Positions 1 through 11,989 of a stretch of DNA of 64,000 bases are shown here, one piece after another (the first letter of the stretch is position 1; every line of letters starts with the position of its first letter). This DNA is from Closterium sp. Naga37s-1. Lineage: Eukaryota; Streptophyta; Zygnematophyceae; Desmidiales; Closteriaceae. Under the pieces are notes generated by a model. That model saw only the letters and a list, made by a program, of their open reading frames with translations. It was not told where the DNA came from and did no database searches. The position numbers were made by a program, and so were the translations under genes. Location: the NCBI GenBank assembly GCA_947471745.1, contig CANJKZ010000083.1, positions 25,001 to 89,000 on the forward strand, written 5' to 3'.

Positions 1-427
1 AAACACCGGGCGGGTTCCCGTGTTTAGGGTTGATCCCTCCAGAAAAAAAAGTCCTGGTTTCCCTAGGGTTTTATGTTTTCTGCCTCGTCAAAAAATCCAG
101 CTGTGAACTGGACACGTGTCGAAAGGTTACGGCATGTTGCAATTCGCGGTGCACTGCATCGGCTCGGCTCGTGGCACGGGGTTAGGAAGGCTGCATGAAC
201 GCAAGAGGCCATAAAATGTTTACAGAAAACGCGCAAGCACATTTCATGTCCTAACATAGCCTTAGCAAATAACTCTTTGAATCACTATCTTGAAACTTTT
301 CTTTCCCGAATCGTTACTCGTGTTTGGCCTCCCGCCTGCCTGGAGCCTTCCAAACGTCCTGAGCCGATGCAGTGCACCGAAAATTGCAACACGCCGTTAG
401 CCCCGCAGTACCAGTTTTGAACATAAT
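1..427. other. Left flank, no gene seen
   Basis: This 427-bp stretch holds only short open frames without recognisable motifs. Its last five bases (423-427, ATAAT) are the left copy of the target-site duplication of the retrotransposon that follows. No RNA gene or promoter could be supported. Confidence 0.6.
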
Positions 428-555
428 TGTCAAATGTTATTATAAGTTCTTAGGCTACAGTGAGTAGCACTACAGGGAGTACAACACTTTTAGGGTTGCT
501 ATTTGTATCCCTTGTTTCCCTAGTTCACACATTCCGTTGTTCGCTAACTTTGAGA
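428..555 (+). repeat. 5' LTR of copy A
   Basis: 128 bp, starting TGTCAAATG and ending TTTGAGA, so the 3' edge is not the usual CA; the flanking ATAAT duplication fixes both edges. It contains TTTTAGGGTT, a telo-box-like core shared with the other LTRs of the window. Confidence 0.93.
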
Positions 556-573
556 TGGTATCATGAGTAGGTG
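556..573 (+). promoter_or_regulatory. Primer-binding site of copy A (variant)
   Basis: TGGTATCATGAGTAGG lies directly after the LTR. Its first eight bases match the plant initiator tRNA-Met site (TGGTATCAGAGC), but the rest departs from it. The second family member has TGGTATCACGAGTAGG, so the variant form is kept within the family. Confidence 0.75.
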
Positions 574-585
574 TCGATCCTCTCG

Positions 586-1165
586 CCTAGCCTAGCCTAG
601 CTCGCGCCCTCCGCGCCCTCCGCGCCATCCGCGCCCTCCGCGCCTTAGCCTCCGCGCCCTCCGCGCCATCTCCGCGCCTTAGCGCCCTCCTCCTCCGTGC
701 GTTAGCGCCCTCAGCGCCCCTAGCATGCGCCCCTAGCTCGTCGCCCATGCGCCCGCCCTAGCCCGACGCCCAGGCGCCCGCCCTAGCCCGTCGCCCAGGC
801 GCCCGCCCTAGCCCGACGCCCAGGCGCCCGCCCTAGCCCGTCGCCCAGGCGCCCGCCCTAGCCCGTCGCCCAGGCGCCCGCCCTAGCCCGTCGCCCAAGC
901 GCTCGCCCTAGCCCGTCGCCCAGGCGCCCGCACCAGCCCGTCGCCCAGGCGCCCGCCCCAGCCCGTCGCCCAGGCGCCCGCCCCAGCCCGTCGCCCAGGC
1001 GCCCGCCCTAGCCCGTCGCCCAGGCGCCCGCCCTAGCCCGTCGCCCAGGCCCACGCCGTAGCCCGTCGCCCAGGCCCGCGCCCTAGCCTGTCGACCAGGC
1101 GCCCGCCCTAGCCCGTCGCCCAGGCGCCCGCCTTAGCCCGTCGCCCCAGCCCGCGCCCTGGCCCG
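586..1165 (+). repeat. GC-rich tandem-repeat leader of copy A
   Basis: The first part (about 590-720) is an array of about 10 bp units of the CGCGCCCTCC type. From about 735 to 1150 it is a 25-bp minisatellite (unit of the type CAGGCGCCCGCCCTAGCCCG plus GTCGC), about 16 copies with point variation. It lies between the primer-binding site and the coding region and encodes no recognisable protein. Confidence 0.85.
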
Positions 1166-1759
1166 TCGCCCCAGCCCCGCAGGCAGCGCGCCGCGCGGGT
1201 AGCGCGCCCCGCGGGTAGCGCGCCCCGCAGGCAGCACACCCTGCAGGCAGCGCGCCCCGGAGCGCTTTAGCGCCAGAAAATAAATAAATAACTAAAATTA
1301 AACCCTAAAAAAAAAAAAAAAAAAAGGGGGGGGGGGTTTAGGGTGGGGGCCTGCAACTGTCGCCCGCGTTCCTGCTTGCCGGACGACCTGCACAGTTGCC
1401 TGCATCCCGCAGCCGTCAGTACTGCAGCCCCTACTTTCGCACGTATGTTCCACTGCCAATGGCTCTACTAGCGGCAGCCGACAGCCGCACTTACGGTCTC
1501 TAGCTCCGGCCGTTCCTACCTCCAGCCAGCCCTAGCTCGCCGTTTCTAGCTCCAGCCGGTTGTGCTCCAGCCGTTCTAGCTCCAGCCGTTCTCGCTCCAG
1601 CCGTTCTCGCTCCTCGCTCGTAGCTCTGTTTGCTCTGTGCTCCAGCAGTTACTCGCCTAGTTTCACCTGGCGCTCCTAGTTGTTCTCGTTTTTCACTGCA
1701 GCCGTCCCTAGCTCCTGCCGCTCCTAGCCTGCCGCTCCTGCACCCCGCTAGCTTTTATC

Positions 1760-4482
1760 ATGGAGTCCACTAGGGTTCTCCAGCAGTAGGGACAGCAGCA
1801 GCGGCCGTTTCAGCAGTGGCTTCCGCAGCAGCAGGGGCGCCCTCAGCAGCTGTGGCGCCCTCAGCAGCCGTGGGGGCCTGGTGGTTCAGGTCGCGTTGGC
1901 TGCAGCAGCGGCCCAGCCAGCTGGGGGGCTCGTCGCGGTGGCCGCGACGTCGGCCCTTGCCAGTACCGGATCCTGACCGGCCCTGGTGCTGGCACTACCT
2001 ACTGGCGTCCTGACCACTCTGCACAGCGCTGCTACAGCCGCCTCGACGACCTTTACCGTGAGCGTTTTGGGCCTGAGTCGGCTCCCCCGATCTGGCCCGG
2101 TCTGTTTCGTAGTTGTTACCCTGTGTTTGATATGTCTATGGATGTTGTTTACTCTGTCACGTACGGATCTCTTGGCTTACGTGTACCTAGCTTAGGACCT
2201 TTGCCTGTTGCTAGTGTCGGTACTTGTGCTTTTAGTGTAGGTGCTTGTGTAGTCACTAGCCCGGTCGTGACGACTGCTGTTGCGTCGCTCTCCTTCACGC
2301 TGGACTCCGGCGCGTCTCAGTGCTTCTTTCGCGACCACATCACTGTCACACCTCTTTCGGCTCCAGTCCCAGTTGCCCTGGCTGATCCTAAATCAGGACC
2401 AGCAGTTGCTCGCAGCTCGACCACCCTCCCGTGCCCAGCTGTCTCCTCTGGTTTCCTCACTGGTCTCTACATCCCCTCGTTCTCTCGGAACTTGGTGGGT
2501 GTTGGATACCTTCAGGACCGGGGGATCACAGTCACTTTTCCAGCGCATGGGAGGACTGCGATCTGTACGGACTCTTCCACCGGGGCAGTTCTTGCCACGT
2601 TCACCAGAGAGCCCCACTCAGGTCTCTTCGTCCTGCACACTCCGCCCCCGCAGGTAGCTGCGTCTGGTCAGGTTGCTTCGTCCCCCCCGGTAGCAGAGTC
2701 CGGTCAGGTTACTGCGTCCCCTCAGGTTGCTGTGTCCGGTCAGGTTGCTGTGTCCGGTCTAGTTGCTGCGCCTTGCTCGTGTCGGTCTTTCACCCACCGG
2801 ACCGTCTTGTGGCACCACCGTATTGGCCACGCGTCGATCCCCCGCCTCTGCACTATGGCTAATCACCGTCTTGTCTCAGGTCTCCCTCGCGTCTTCCCGT
2901 CGCTCCCTCCCTCGCCTGCGTCGCCGTGCACTCCTTGCGTCGCCGGCCGTCTTCGTGCCACTCCGCACTCCTCCTCCCTTCGTCCGGCCACTGCTCCCTT
3001 CCAGACACTCCACTTGGATGTCTGGGGCCCTGCACCTACGCAGGGACCTGAGAGGGAGCGCTACTTTCTGGTGGTCATCGACGACTTCTCCAGGTACACC
3101 ACGGTGTTTCCTCTCGCGAAGAAGTCCGAGGTGACTTCTACGCTGATCCGGTGGCTTCTAGCCACTGAGGGCACTCGTGGCCGTCGTGTCTCCTGTCTCC
3201 ACTCTGACCGTGGGGGTGAGTTTCGCTTAGGCATTCTTGCCGGATTCTGCGGCGAGCAGGGCATCGTACAGTCATGGACGCTGCCGGAGTCCCCACAGAA
3301 GAATGGGGTTGCTGAGCGCCGCATTGGCTTGGTCATGGACATCGCCCGCACGTCCATGATTCATGCCCGTGCGCCCCATTTTCTGTGGCCCTACGCGGTT
3401 CGCTACGCCGCTCACCAGCTGAACCTCCAGCCGCGCGTCTTGCGACCAGAGGCTTCACCGACCAGTCTTTGGACCGGGTCTCCTGGTGTTGGGTCAGCTT
3501 TTCGTGTCTGGGGTTGCCTTGCGCTTGTCCGCGACACCTCTGCGGACAAGCTCTCGGCCCGCGCCGTCCCCTGTGTCTTCCTTGGTTTCCCGGTAGCCTC
3601 GGCCGACTGGTCCTTTTACTACCCGCCCCTCCACCAGTTCCTAGACTCCCGTGACGTCCGGTTCGACGAGTCAGTGTCCTACTACACCCGGTACCCCTGT
3701 CGAGGTCTCCCGGTTCCCCTTCCCCCCCTTTTCCTCGCACCCTCTCTTCCCCCTGCTCCCGCTCCTCCGGTACCCCCACCCCCCCCTGGTCCTGCCCTGT
3801 CAGGTGTGTCTCACGCTACCCCTCTACCCTCGGTCGCGCGTCAGGTAGCGGCTCCCTCCCCGCAGTCCTCCTCACAGTCCCCTCAGCAACCTTCGGTACT
3901 TCCGCGACAGGCTACTGTGGACTCGGTTGGTTTTGGAGCCGGAGGTGCAGCCACTGGCGGTACTCGGTCCGGGGGTGCTCGTTTGAGGGGTGCTGGAGTT
4001 GGAGGTGCTGGCGCAGGTGGCGCTAGCCCTGGGGTTGATGGAGCTGGAGGTCCTGGCACTGGAGGTGCTAGTCCTGGGGGTGCTGGAGCTGGAGGTGCTG
4101 GCGCAGGTGGCGCTAGCTCTGGGGGTGCTGGAGCTGGAGGTGCTGGCACTGGAGGTGCTAGTTCTGGGGGTGCTGGAGTTGGAGGTCCTGGCACTGGCGG
4201 TACTAGTTCTGGGGGTGCTGGAGCTGGAGGTGCTGGCACAGGAGGTGCTGGTTCTAGGGGTGCTGGTCCTGGGGGTGCTGGTTCTGGGGGTGCTGGTGCT
4301 GGAGGCGCTGGCACGGGAGGTGCTGGTTCTGAGGAGACTGGAGCTGGAGACACTGGTTCTGCGGAGTCCACTCCGCCTCCCCACCGCCACAACACACGTC
4401 TCCAGGTGGCCCGTCGGCGTGAGCGTGACGAGCAGGTGCTGTTGGAGAGGGAGCGGCAGGAGTTTCGGCAGTTGGACCTGCT

Positions 4483-4519
<37 letters not shown>
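1760..4519 (+). pseudogene. Gag-protease-integrase region of copy A (fossil)
   Basis: Starts with a Met-Glu-Ser-Thr-Arg leader and a Gln-rich stretch, then a short Cys/His cluster (C...C...H...C) that looks like a degenerate nucleocapsid knuckle, a retropepsin with DSGAS, an H...H...C...C zinc module before the integrase, and an integrase core with DVWGP, HSDRGGEF and NGVAERRIG. No large capsid-like gag domain is present ahead of the Cys/His cluster, unlike the other Copia families here. The C-terminal linker is a Gly-Ala repeat (about 3960-4340) followed by a charged coiled-coil-like segment and poly-Gln. The frame is broken. Confidence 0.85.
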
Positions 4520-5083
4520 CAGCAGCAGCAGCCGCAGCAGCAGCAGCGGCCGCAGCAGCAGCAGACACCGCCGCCGCAGCTGCGACCACAGCAGCTCCCT
4601 CTGGAGCGGCAGTTGTTCCCACCCGTGAGTGGCCTTCGGGCCCTTGGTCTTCCCTCCTCTCCTCCTGTTCACAATCCGTCCCCTCCAGCGTTTGGTCCCA
4701 CCTTTCCTCCTCCTGACTCCAGTCCGGCGGTCTGGTCTACTCCTCCACCGTAGTCTCCTCCACCTGGTGTCCCGCACTCACGTGTCCGTCCCTGTCCTCC
4801 GCGTGCTCGTCACTCGTCTCCCGTTACCGACCTCCGCACTGCCCTCCTTTGCTCGTCTCTTCGTAATCCTCCTCCCGAGTCCGTTCTCCCGTGTCCGCCT
4901 CCGTCCTCTCTCCCTTTCCCTCCTACTCCTGTCACTGACTACTACCGCGTTGTTCGTCCTGTTGTCTATCGTGTCCTCGCCACTCTTGTCACCGACTCTC
5001 GTTTCCCTCCGTCGTCTGTCTCGGCTCTCACTGCCGCTGTCGCTGAGTTTGCTGCCGCCAGTCGCCTTGACTACACCACCCGT

Positions 5084-6817
5084 GTGGTGCCAGCTCCTCC
5101 CTCCCGTCCTCTGTCCGTCGGGGGTGGGTTTGCCCTTGGCTGTGACGTCCTAGAGGACAGAGAGTCTGAGCTGGAGTACTGGGCAGCCGCTTCTCCCTCT
5201 ATTTGTGCCATGCTGCTATCCCCTGAGGGAGACCCCGACGCTCTTGACATACCGACTCCTCGCACTTACCGCGAGGCAGTGTCAGGGGCGTGGGCCTCAC
5301 AGTGGAAAGCGGCTATGGCCTCGGAGTTAGCGTCTTGGAGATCCACAGGCACCTACGTCGATGCAGTCCCCCCTCCCAGGGTGAACGTAGTCGATGGCAT
5401 GTGGCTCTTCAAGGTGAAGCGGCCGCCTGGTTCACCGCCTGTGTTCAAGGCGCGCTACGTGGCTAGGGGTTTCAGTCAGCGTGAGGGAGTTGACTTCTTC
5501 CAGACCTTCGCCCCGACCCCGAAGATGACTACTCTTCGGGTGTTACTGCACGTAGCAGCAGAGCGAGACTACGAGCTGCACTCCCTTGACTTCTCTACTG
5601 CGTTTCTCCAGGGCCGACTACACGAGGAGATCTGGCTGCGCCGCCCTCTTGGCTTCACTGACACCTTCCCACCTGGGACCCAGTGGAGCCTGAGACGGCC
5701 AGTCTACAGTCTCCGCCAGTCGCCCCGTGAGTGGCACGACACTCTTCGCTCCACGCTTCGTGACCTTGGGTTTAGTCCTTCCTCTGCCGACCCGTCGCTG
5801 TTTGTTTGCACTGGTTCCACTCCTTTCTTTATACTAGTGTACGTCGACGACTTGGTCTTTGCCACAGCAGACAGGGCAGCTCTGGCTCAGGTGAAGTCCG
5901 AACTGCAGAAGAGACACAAGTGCACTGACCTAGGTGAACTGCAGCGCTACCTTGGCCTGCAGATCACCAGGGACAGAGCCGCTCGCACCATCACACTGAC
6001 TCAGTCACACATGGTGCAGCAGGTCCTTCGGCGGTTCGACTTCCAGTTCTCCACCACACAGCCCACACCTCTTGCTGTTGACCACAGACTCACTGGCCCC
6101 TTTCCCGACGAGCCTTTTGAGTCCAGTGGTCCCTACGCAGAGCTGGTGGGCTGCCTCATGTACCTGATGACTTGTACTCGGCCGGACCTCGCCTTTCCCC
6201 TCAGCGTCCTCTCTCGCTTTGTTGCAACTGGGAGACACCGTCCTGTCCACTGGACAGCTGCTGTGAGGGTGGCGAAGTACCTGGCGACTACATCAGGCAT
6301 GGGGCTTGTGCTTGGAGGGACTCAGCCAGTGGCGTTGGCTGGTCACTGCGACTCTTCCTACGCTGACGACGTGGAGACTCAGCGCTCGACTCAGGGTTAC
6401 TGCTTCAGTCTGGGTGCTGGTGCTGTGCCGTGGAGGTCTACACGGTCGTCGTCTGTGGCTACTTCCAGTGCAGAGGCAGAGATCTACGCTGGTGCCATGG
6501 CGGCACAGGAGCTTCGCTGGTTGACCTTCTTGCTCGCCGACCTTGGTGAGCAGCCTCGCTCTGCACCGACCTTGTACGCTGACAACAAGGCCATGATCCT
6601 CCTCTGTCGAGAGCCTTGACTGGAGAGCAGAGTGAAGCATATTGACGTGAGGTACTTCCTTCTGCGAGAGCTGCAGCGACGCGGCCAGGCACGCCTGGAC
6701 TTTGTGGCCTCAGAGGCCAACACTGCAGACGTCTTCACCAAGGCCCTGGCGCTTGGTGACCACCACAGGTTCTGTGTGCAGTTGGGGCTTGTTGAGGTAG
6801 GCCCTCGATTGCTGTAG
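5084..6817 (+). pseudogene. Reverse transcriptase-RNase H region of copy A (fossil)
   Basis: Copia RT (RVT_2 type) with WLFKVK, YKARYVARGFSQ-like, LDFSTAFLQG and the catalytic YVDDLVFA, followed by the CMYLMTCTRPDLAF block and an RNase H with SSAEAEIYAG and ADNKAMI. It ends shortly before the 3' non-coding segment. The region is nearly open, with about one break. Confidence 0.88.
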
Positions 6818-7024
6818 ACTTGCTGTTTGCTCTGCTTGTTGTGCTTTGCTATATATATCATAGTGAACTCTTGAGCTGGCCTTGTGGCCGCTTGCTTGTG
6901 CTCGGAATTTGTGTGGTGTCCTTGAGATCCACCCTGAGCTTGCTTTGCTTCTTGCAGTGACTGGTCTTGTGACCGTTTGTTCACCCTGCTTGCTTTGATG
7001 CCCCTCACTTAGCCTATGGGGGTG

Positions 7025-7152
7025 TGTCAAATGTTATTATAGGTTCTTAGGCTACAGTGAGTAGCACTATAGGGAGTACAACACTTTTAGGGTTGCTATT
7101 TGTATCCCTTGTTTCCCTAGTTCACACATTCCGTTGTTCGCTAACTTTGAGA
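7025..7152 (+). repeat. 3' LTR of copy A
   Basis: Matches the 5' LTR over 128 bp with two transitions. It follows directly on a TATGGGGGTG polypurine tract and is followed by ATAAT. Confidence 0.93.
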
Positions 7153-7157
7153 ATAAT

Positions 7158-7923
7158 TTGGGCCTCGCGTGAGCAAAATTCCACAAACTCAGACCTTTTT
7201 AGTAAACTTGGGACAAAAATTGAGAGTTTTTTTTTTAATATGGAGCTGGCATGTACTTTCCCAAAAACCTTCCGCTCCGTAACGAAATCATGTATAAAAA
7301 GAAACAACTTTTCGTTACCACGTCATCACCTCTACCGCGTACTTCCCTTTCCAACCATCACAACCGCACAGTATCCAGTTACCACCTCACGACATTCGCT
7401 TCAACTACGGTTCCCGCCACCACCACCGGGTCATGCCCAAACCACGCGGCTCCGCTGGTAGCACGCGACCTGGCCCTACGCCTCGACAATTCCCAACCTC
7501 GGCACTAGGCCCAAAGCAAAATTTCTATCAATCGTTACGTTTACCATCTTGTTTCGTTATTTAACAATTCGCTCATGCGTTCGTTCATTGTATTCAATTT
7601 CTTTGATAATGCAATCTTTGCTCGCTCTCTCATTGCACTCATAACACATTCGAGCCACGTTTATATTCGGACCGAGCACACCTTCGCATCCAACACGTTC
7701 AGCTTACTAGGGGTGGTCAACGTCACTCAGTGCCTAGTACCACTGCTCGGGTGCTCTCTCATAAGCCACGATTGAAACTGCCACTTAGTTTTTTTGACTG
7801 ACACCTATCCCCATTGCTAGTCGTATCTTATTCGAAGGATTTACCCAGGAGCGCCCATAAAAATTAACGCACCAGATGCACGAATCCGCGCTTGAAATTG
7901 CGACATTGACGGCGTAACGCAAC
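7158..7923. other. Spacer between retrotransposons
   Basis: About 770 bp of lower-GC unique-looking sequence. Only short frames without domains were seen and no RNA gene was recognised. It may be the original host intergenic DNA. Confidence 0.5.
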
Positions 7924-8109
7924 AATCAACAGTATATGCTGCTTATTGTGTAGGCTGTAGTGGGGTAGCCCATATGGGGTAAAACCCAATTAGGGTTTCC
8001 TACTTGTACCCATCCTGCTGCTAGTTCATTCATTCCTGTTCGTTATTTTGACATGGTATCAGAGCAGGTCCTAGCCTAGGACCGATTTCTTAGGGCCCAT
8101 CGAGTAGCG

Positions 8110-8710
8110 CTACCCCACCCGTCGCGCCACTATGATCGCGTCGCCCTGCCCTGCCCTGCCCCGCCCTGCCCTGCCCTGCGCCGCCCGCTGCAGCGCGCAC
8201 TGCTTTGCCCGCGCGCCCTGCCTTGCCCGCGCGTCGCGTCGCTGCGCACGCCCTGCCTGAGCGCTGAGCCGCCGCGTCGCCCTGCCCGCACGTCGCGCCG
8301 CCACAGCGCGCGCAGCCCTGCCCGCGCGCCGCCCGCACCGAGCACCCTGCCCTGCCCGCGCACCGCGCTGCCGCGCGCCCTGCCCTGCCCGCACGCCGCA
8401 CCGCTGCGTGCCCTGCCCTGCCCGCGCGCCGCGCCGCGCGCCTCTGCCCTGCCCGCGCGCTGCGCCACTGCGCGCCTCTGCCCTGCCCGCGCGCCGCGCC
8501 GCTGCGCGCCCTGCCCTGCCCGCGCACCGCGCCGCCGCGTGCCCTGCCCTGCCCGCGCGCCACGCCGCCGCGCGCCCTGCCCTGCCCGCGCGCCGCGGCG
8601 CCGCGCGACCTGCCCTGCCCGCGCGCCCTACCTGAGCGCCGCGCCCTGCCCTGCCGCGCGCCTTGCCCTGCCGTGCGCGCCTTGCCCTACCACGCGCCGC
8701 TCACTGTTGC
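8110..8710 (+). repeat. GC-rich tandem-repeat leader
   Basis: Irregular array of about 25-35 bp units built on CCCTGCCCGCGCGCCGCGC. It has the same position (between primer-binding site and gag) as the leaders of the other elements but a different unit. Confidence 0.8.
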
Positions 8711-8781
8711 ACTGCTGCTAGCGCGCTCACCTGCCTAGTCCTGCCTGCGTGCTGCTAGCGCGCTCGACTTCTCTGCCCGCT

Positions 8782-9671
8782 ATGGCCACTCTCAACGTTC
8801 TCACCTTCGATTCGGAGGGCCGCCCGATAGAGTTTAATGCGTGGCTAGACGACTCACAGCTGTTCCTGCTGACAGACTCTAAGGACGGTACTTTGCTGTT
8901 TGACCTCACGTCTGGCGCCTCGCCCGACCCTGCCGCCACAGCTGACAGTGCGACTCGCTCACAGTGGCTTACCCGTGACGCTGCTGCTCGCCTAGCCGTT
9001 CGCAACCACCTGCCGTTAGCCAAACGCGCCCACTTTGGCCAGCATAAGACAGCTAGAGCACTGTACGACACTGTAGTCGCTCGTTACTCCTCCCCGGCCA
9101 CTGCTGCTCTAGGCCGCCTTCTCCTGCCCTACCTGTTCCCAGAGCTGTCCGCCTTTGCCACAGTAACTGACCTCGTCACTCACCTCCGCACTAGTGACAC
9201 TCGCTACCGTGCTGCGCTCCCCGCCGTGTTTCTCGCCAAGAACCCTCCCCCCATGTACATCACACTCTACTTCATAGTCACCCGCCTCCATGACTCTCTT
9301 ACCGCAGTCAGGGACCTCCTTCTCGCCCTTGACCCCACCGACCTCACTGTCGACCTGCTCGAGAAGCACCTCCTAGCAGATGAGACTAGCATAGTCGCTG
9401 TAGGCGCTTCTCGTGGCACTCCTCGCACTCCCTTCTTTAAGGGGTGTTCGCCCTCCCCCCTTCTCCCCTCAGTCGCCTCTGCTGCAGCTGTTGACTACCT
9501 TCGTGCTGAGGAGGTAGGAGTTGCGTCTGCCCCTAGTGGGAGGCGCCGCAGTGGCAGGGGCAGGGGAGGCATGAGCGGTGGGGGTGGCAGAGGTGGAGGC
9601 GGTGGTGGGGGCGGTGGAGGAGGTGGAGGGGGCGGCGGTGGAGGAGGTAGTGGTGGTGGGGTTGGAGGGGT
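8782..9671 (+). pseudogene. Copia gag domain (fossil)
   Basis: About 295 residues from ATG at 8782 with the capsid-like core of this clade (LTFDSEGRPIEF at the start, LRTSDTRYRAALP and NPPPMYITLYF in the middle, VDLLEKHLL near the end), then a basic RRRSGRGRGG and Gly-rich tail. The same domain occurs on the minus strand at 32266-33327 and at 34530-35092, and on the plus strand at 61377. It is cut off in the Gly-rich tail by the join to minus-strand sequence. Confidence 0.8.
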
Positions 9672-11573
9672 AGAGCGATGTGCTTCGTTCTGTGCTCCAG
9701 TCTGTGCTCCTGACACAAGGCAATCATTGCCTTGTTGTCGACGTACAGAACTGGAGGAGAACGAGGCGGCTCTCCCAAGTCGGTCAGCAGGTAGGTGAGC
9801 TAGCGTAACTCCTGTGCAGCCATGGCCCCTGCGTAGATCTCAGCCTCACAACTAGAGCTGAGAACATAAGAGGAGCGGGTAGACCGCCACGAAACAGAGC
9901 CGGAGCCAAGGCTGAAGGTGTTACCCTGTGACGACCGCTGCATAGCCAAGTCGTCAACCCAAGAAGCGTCTGCGTGACCAGTGAGGACAACTCGAGCCCG
10001 TCCTCCAAGCACGAGCCCCATGCCCGATGTACTGCACAAGTAGCGCATCACCCTCTTAGCGGCCTTCCAGTGCTCTGGTCGGTGTCTCCCGGGCGCAACG
10101 TAGCGTGCCAGGATGCTAAGAGGGTAAGCAAGGTCAGGTCGAGTGCAGGTCATCAGGTACATGAGACAGCCCACAAGCTCTGGATACGGGCCACTCGGCT
10201 CTACGGACTCATCCGAAGGCAGAGCTGAGAGCGAGTGACCGGTAGGCAGAGGAGTGGACTGTGGCGAGGAGTACTGGAAATCGAAGCGCTAAAGGGCCTG
10301 CTGCACCATGTGTGACTGACTCAAGGTGATCGTGCGCTGTGCTCTGTCCCGGGTCATCTGCAAGCCAAGATAGCTGCGTAGCTCACCCAGGTCTGTGCAC
10401 GTGAGTCTCTTCTGCAGCTCCGACTTCACGTGGGCCAGTCCAGCAGTGTCAGCAGTGGCAAAGACCAAGTCGTCGACGTACACGAGGATGTAGAACGGCG
10501 GCAGCGAAGTGTTGGTGCGTAGAAACGGCGACGGGTCAGCAGTCGAAGGAGCAAACCCAAGAGCCGCAAGCGTCGTCCTCAGTGTGTCGTGCCACTCGCG
10601 AGGCGCCTGGCGGAGACTGTAGACTGGCCGCCGGAGGCTCCACTGGGTACCAGGAGGAAACGACCCAGTGAAGCCAGGTGGGCGGCGCAGCCAGATCTCC
10701 TCGTGCAAGCTGCCCTGTAGGAAAGCAGTGCTGAAGTCAAGAGAGTGAAGCTCGTAGTCACGCTGAGCAGCGACGTGCAGCAGCACCCGAAGAGTGGTCA
10801 TCTTCGGGGTAGGGGAGAAGGTCTGGAAGAAGTCAACTCCCTGTCGCTGACTGAAGCCTCGTGCAACGTAACGCGCCTTGAAGACAGGCGGAGAACCCGG
10901 TGGCCGCTTCACCCTGAAAATTCACATGCCACTGACGATGTTCGCCCCAGGTGGGGGAACCTCGTCGACGTAAGTGCCTGTGGACTTCCAGGATGCCATC
11001 TCTACGTCCATGGCTGACTGCCACTGAGAGGAGTAGGGACCCTCAATCGCCTCTGCGTAAGAGCGTGGGGTCGGGATGTCTGGTGCATCCGGGTCTCCCT
11101 CAGGGGCAATCAGCATGGACACGAGATGGGGTACAGCAGCTTCAAAACACTCAAAGACCTCCTGCCTGTCCTCAAGGACGTCCGTGCCAAGAGCACACTC
11201 ACCCCCGACGGACGGAGGACAGACAGACTCAGACTCAGCAACAAGACTAGCGGCGTAGTCTAGACGACAGGCGGCAGCAAAGTCAACAAGCTCAGCATCT
11301 ATGGCAGACGCAGCAGTGGACTCAAACGAAGGGTCAGTGACAACAGTGGCTAGAAGACGTGTGACAGTAGGACTAGCAGCACGAAGTAAGTCAGACTCAG
11401 GGTCCGGTCCGTCAGCAAGAGAGGACGCAGGAGGAGATGGCAGAGGGACACGTAGTGGAACAGAGGAAGGACGAAGTGCCATCTGGTGCGTGCCGGGGAC
11501 AGGAGGAGGACGCTGACGCGGAACACGACGACCAGTGCGAACAGCGCGAACAGGCGAGGCAGGACGAGACGCA
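9672..11573 (-). pseudogene. Reverse transcriptase-RNase H region (fossil)
   Basis: Contains ARGFSQRQGVDFFQTFSP, LDFSTAFLQG, the catalytic YVDDLVFATAD, the CMYLMTCTRPDLAY block and RNase H with ASWVDD and CEAEIYAG. About 1.9 kb, with a few breaks. It begins right at the target-site duplication of the inserted non-autonomous element (11569-11573) and stops within RNase H. Confidence 0.85.
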
Positions 11574-11698
11574 TGTCAGAATATTATGCTCTAGCCTGTA
11601 GTGGGGTGCTCTATAGCGAGTACAACCCTTCTAGGGTTTGCTATTTGTATCCTCATTCTTGCTAGTGCAACCCTCTCTTATTCCTACTTTTTTTCACA
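11574..11698 (+). repeat. 5' LTR of the young non-autonomous element
   Basis: 125 bp, TGTCAGAATATT at the left edge and TTTTTCACA at the right edge, identical to 12922-13046. It contains the shared core CTAGGGTTTGCTATTTGTA. Confidence 0.93.
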
Positions 11699-11989
11699 TG
11701 CTATCAGAGCAGGTCGATCCCCTTGGATCGATCCTGTGGGTGGGCTCACCACCTCGTTGCTTCCGCTGCAACTTCCACTACTACCTTCTGTGCCGCACGC
11801 CCCGTGGCGTGCGGCAGTTTTTCTTCCCGCCGTGCGCCCCGAGGCGCGCGGCGGTTTTCTGCCCGCCGTGCGCCCCGTGGCGCGCGGCGGTTCTCTGCCC
11901 GCTGTGCGCCCCGAGGCGCGCGGCGGGCTTCTACCCCGTCACTCGCCGCGTCGCCCTCGGGAGGCGCTGCGACGGGCGACGGGGACCCG

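Larger units (their letters stand above)
428..7152 (+). mobile_element. Ty1/Copia LTR retrotransposon, nearly full length (copy A)
   Basis: The element is bounded by 128-bp direct LTRs (428-555 and 7025-7152) and a 5-bp duplication ATAAT (423-427 and 7153-7157). Parts in order: LTR, primer-binding site at 556, GC-rich tandem-repeat leader (about 580-1300), gag-like start at 1760, protease (DSGAS near 2306), GAG-pre-integrase, integrase core (about 3010-3480), long Gly/Ala-rich linker and poly-Gln, reverse transcriptase (about 5390-6150), RNase H (about 6340-6800), polypurine tract ending at 7024, and LTR. The order protease-integrase-RT-RNase H is diagnostic of Copia. The coding part carries about four breaks, so this copy is a fossil. 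The LTRs differ at 2 of 128 sites, so it is young. It is the same family as the minus-strand copy at 41054-47673. Confidence 0.95.
7924..9671 (+). mobile_element. Copia 5' arm, plus strand: LTR, leader and gag
   Basis: The LTR runs to 8053; its left edge (about 7924) is placed by alignment to the LTR at 17437-17568 and is uncertain. A canonical primer-binding site (TGGTATCAGAGCAGG) starts at 8054. The leader at about 8110-8700 is a GC-rich array of CCCTGCCCGCGCGCC-type units. Gag starts at 8782. At about 9671 the sequence passes into the minus-strand RNase H of another Copia arm, so the two arms lie tail to tail. The piece is a fossil. Confidence 0.75.

Noticed and set aside
721-1165. Possible CRISPR-like array
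   Set aside because: The repeats are contiguous, without unique spacers, and lie inside a eukaryotic retrotransposon leader.
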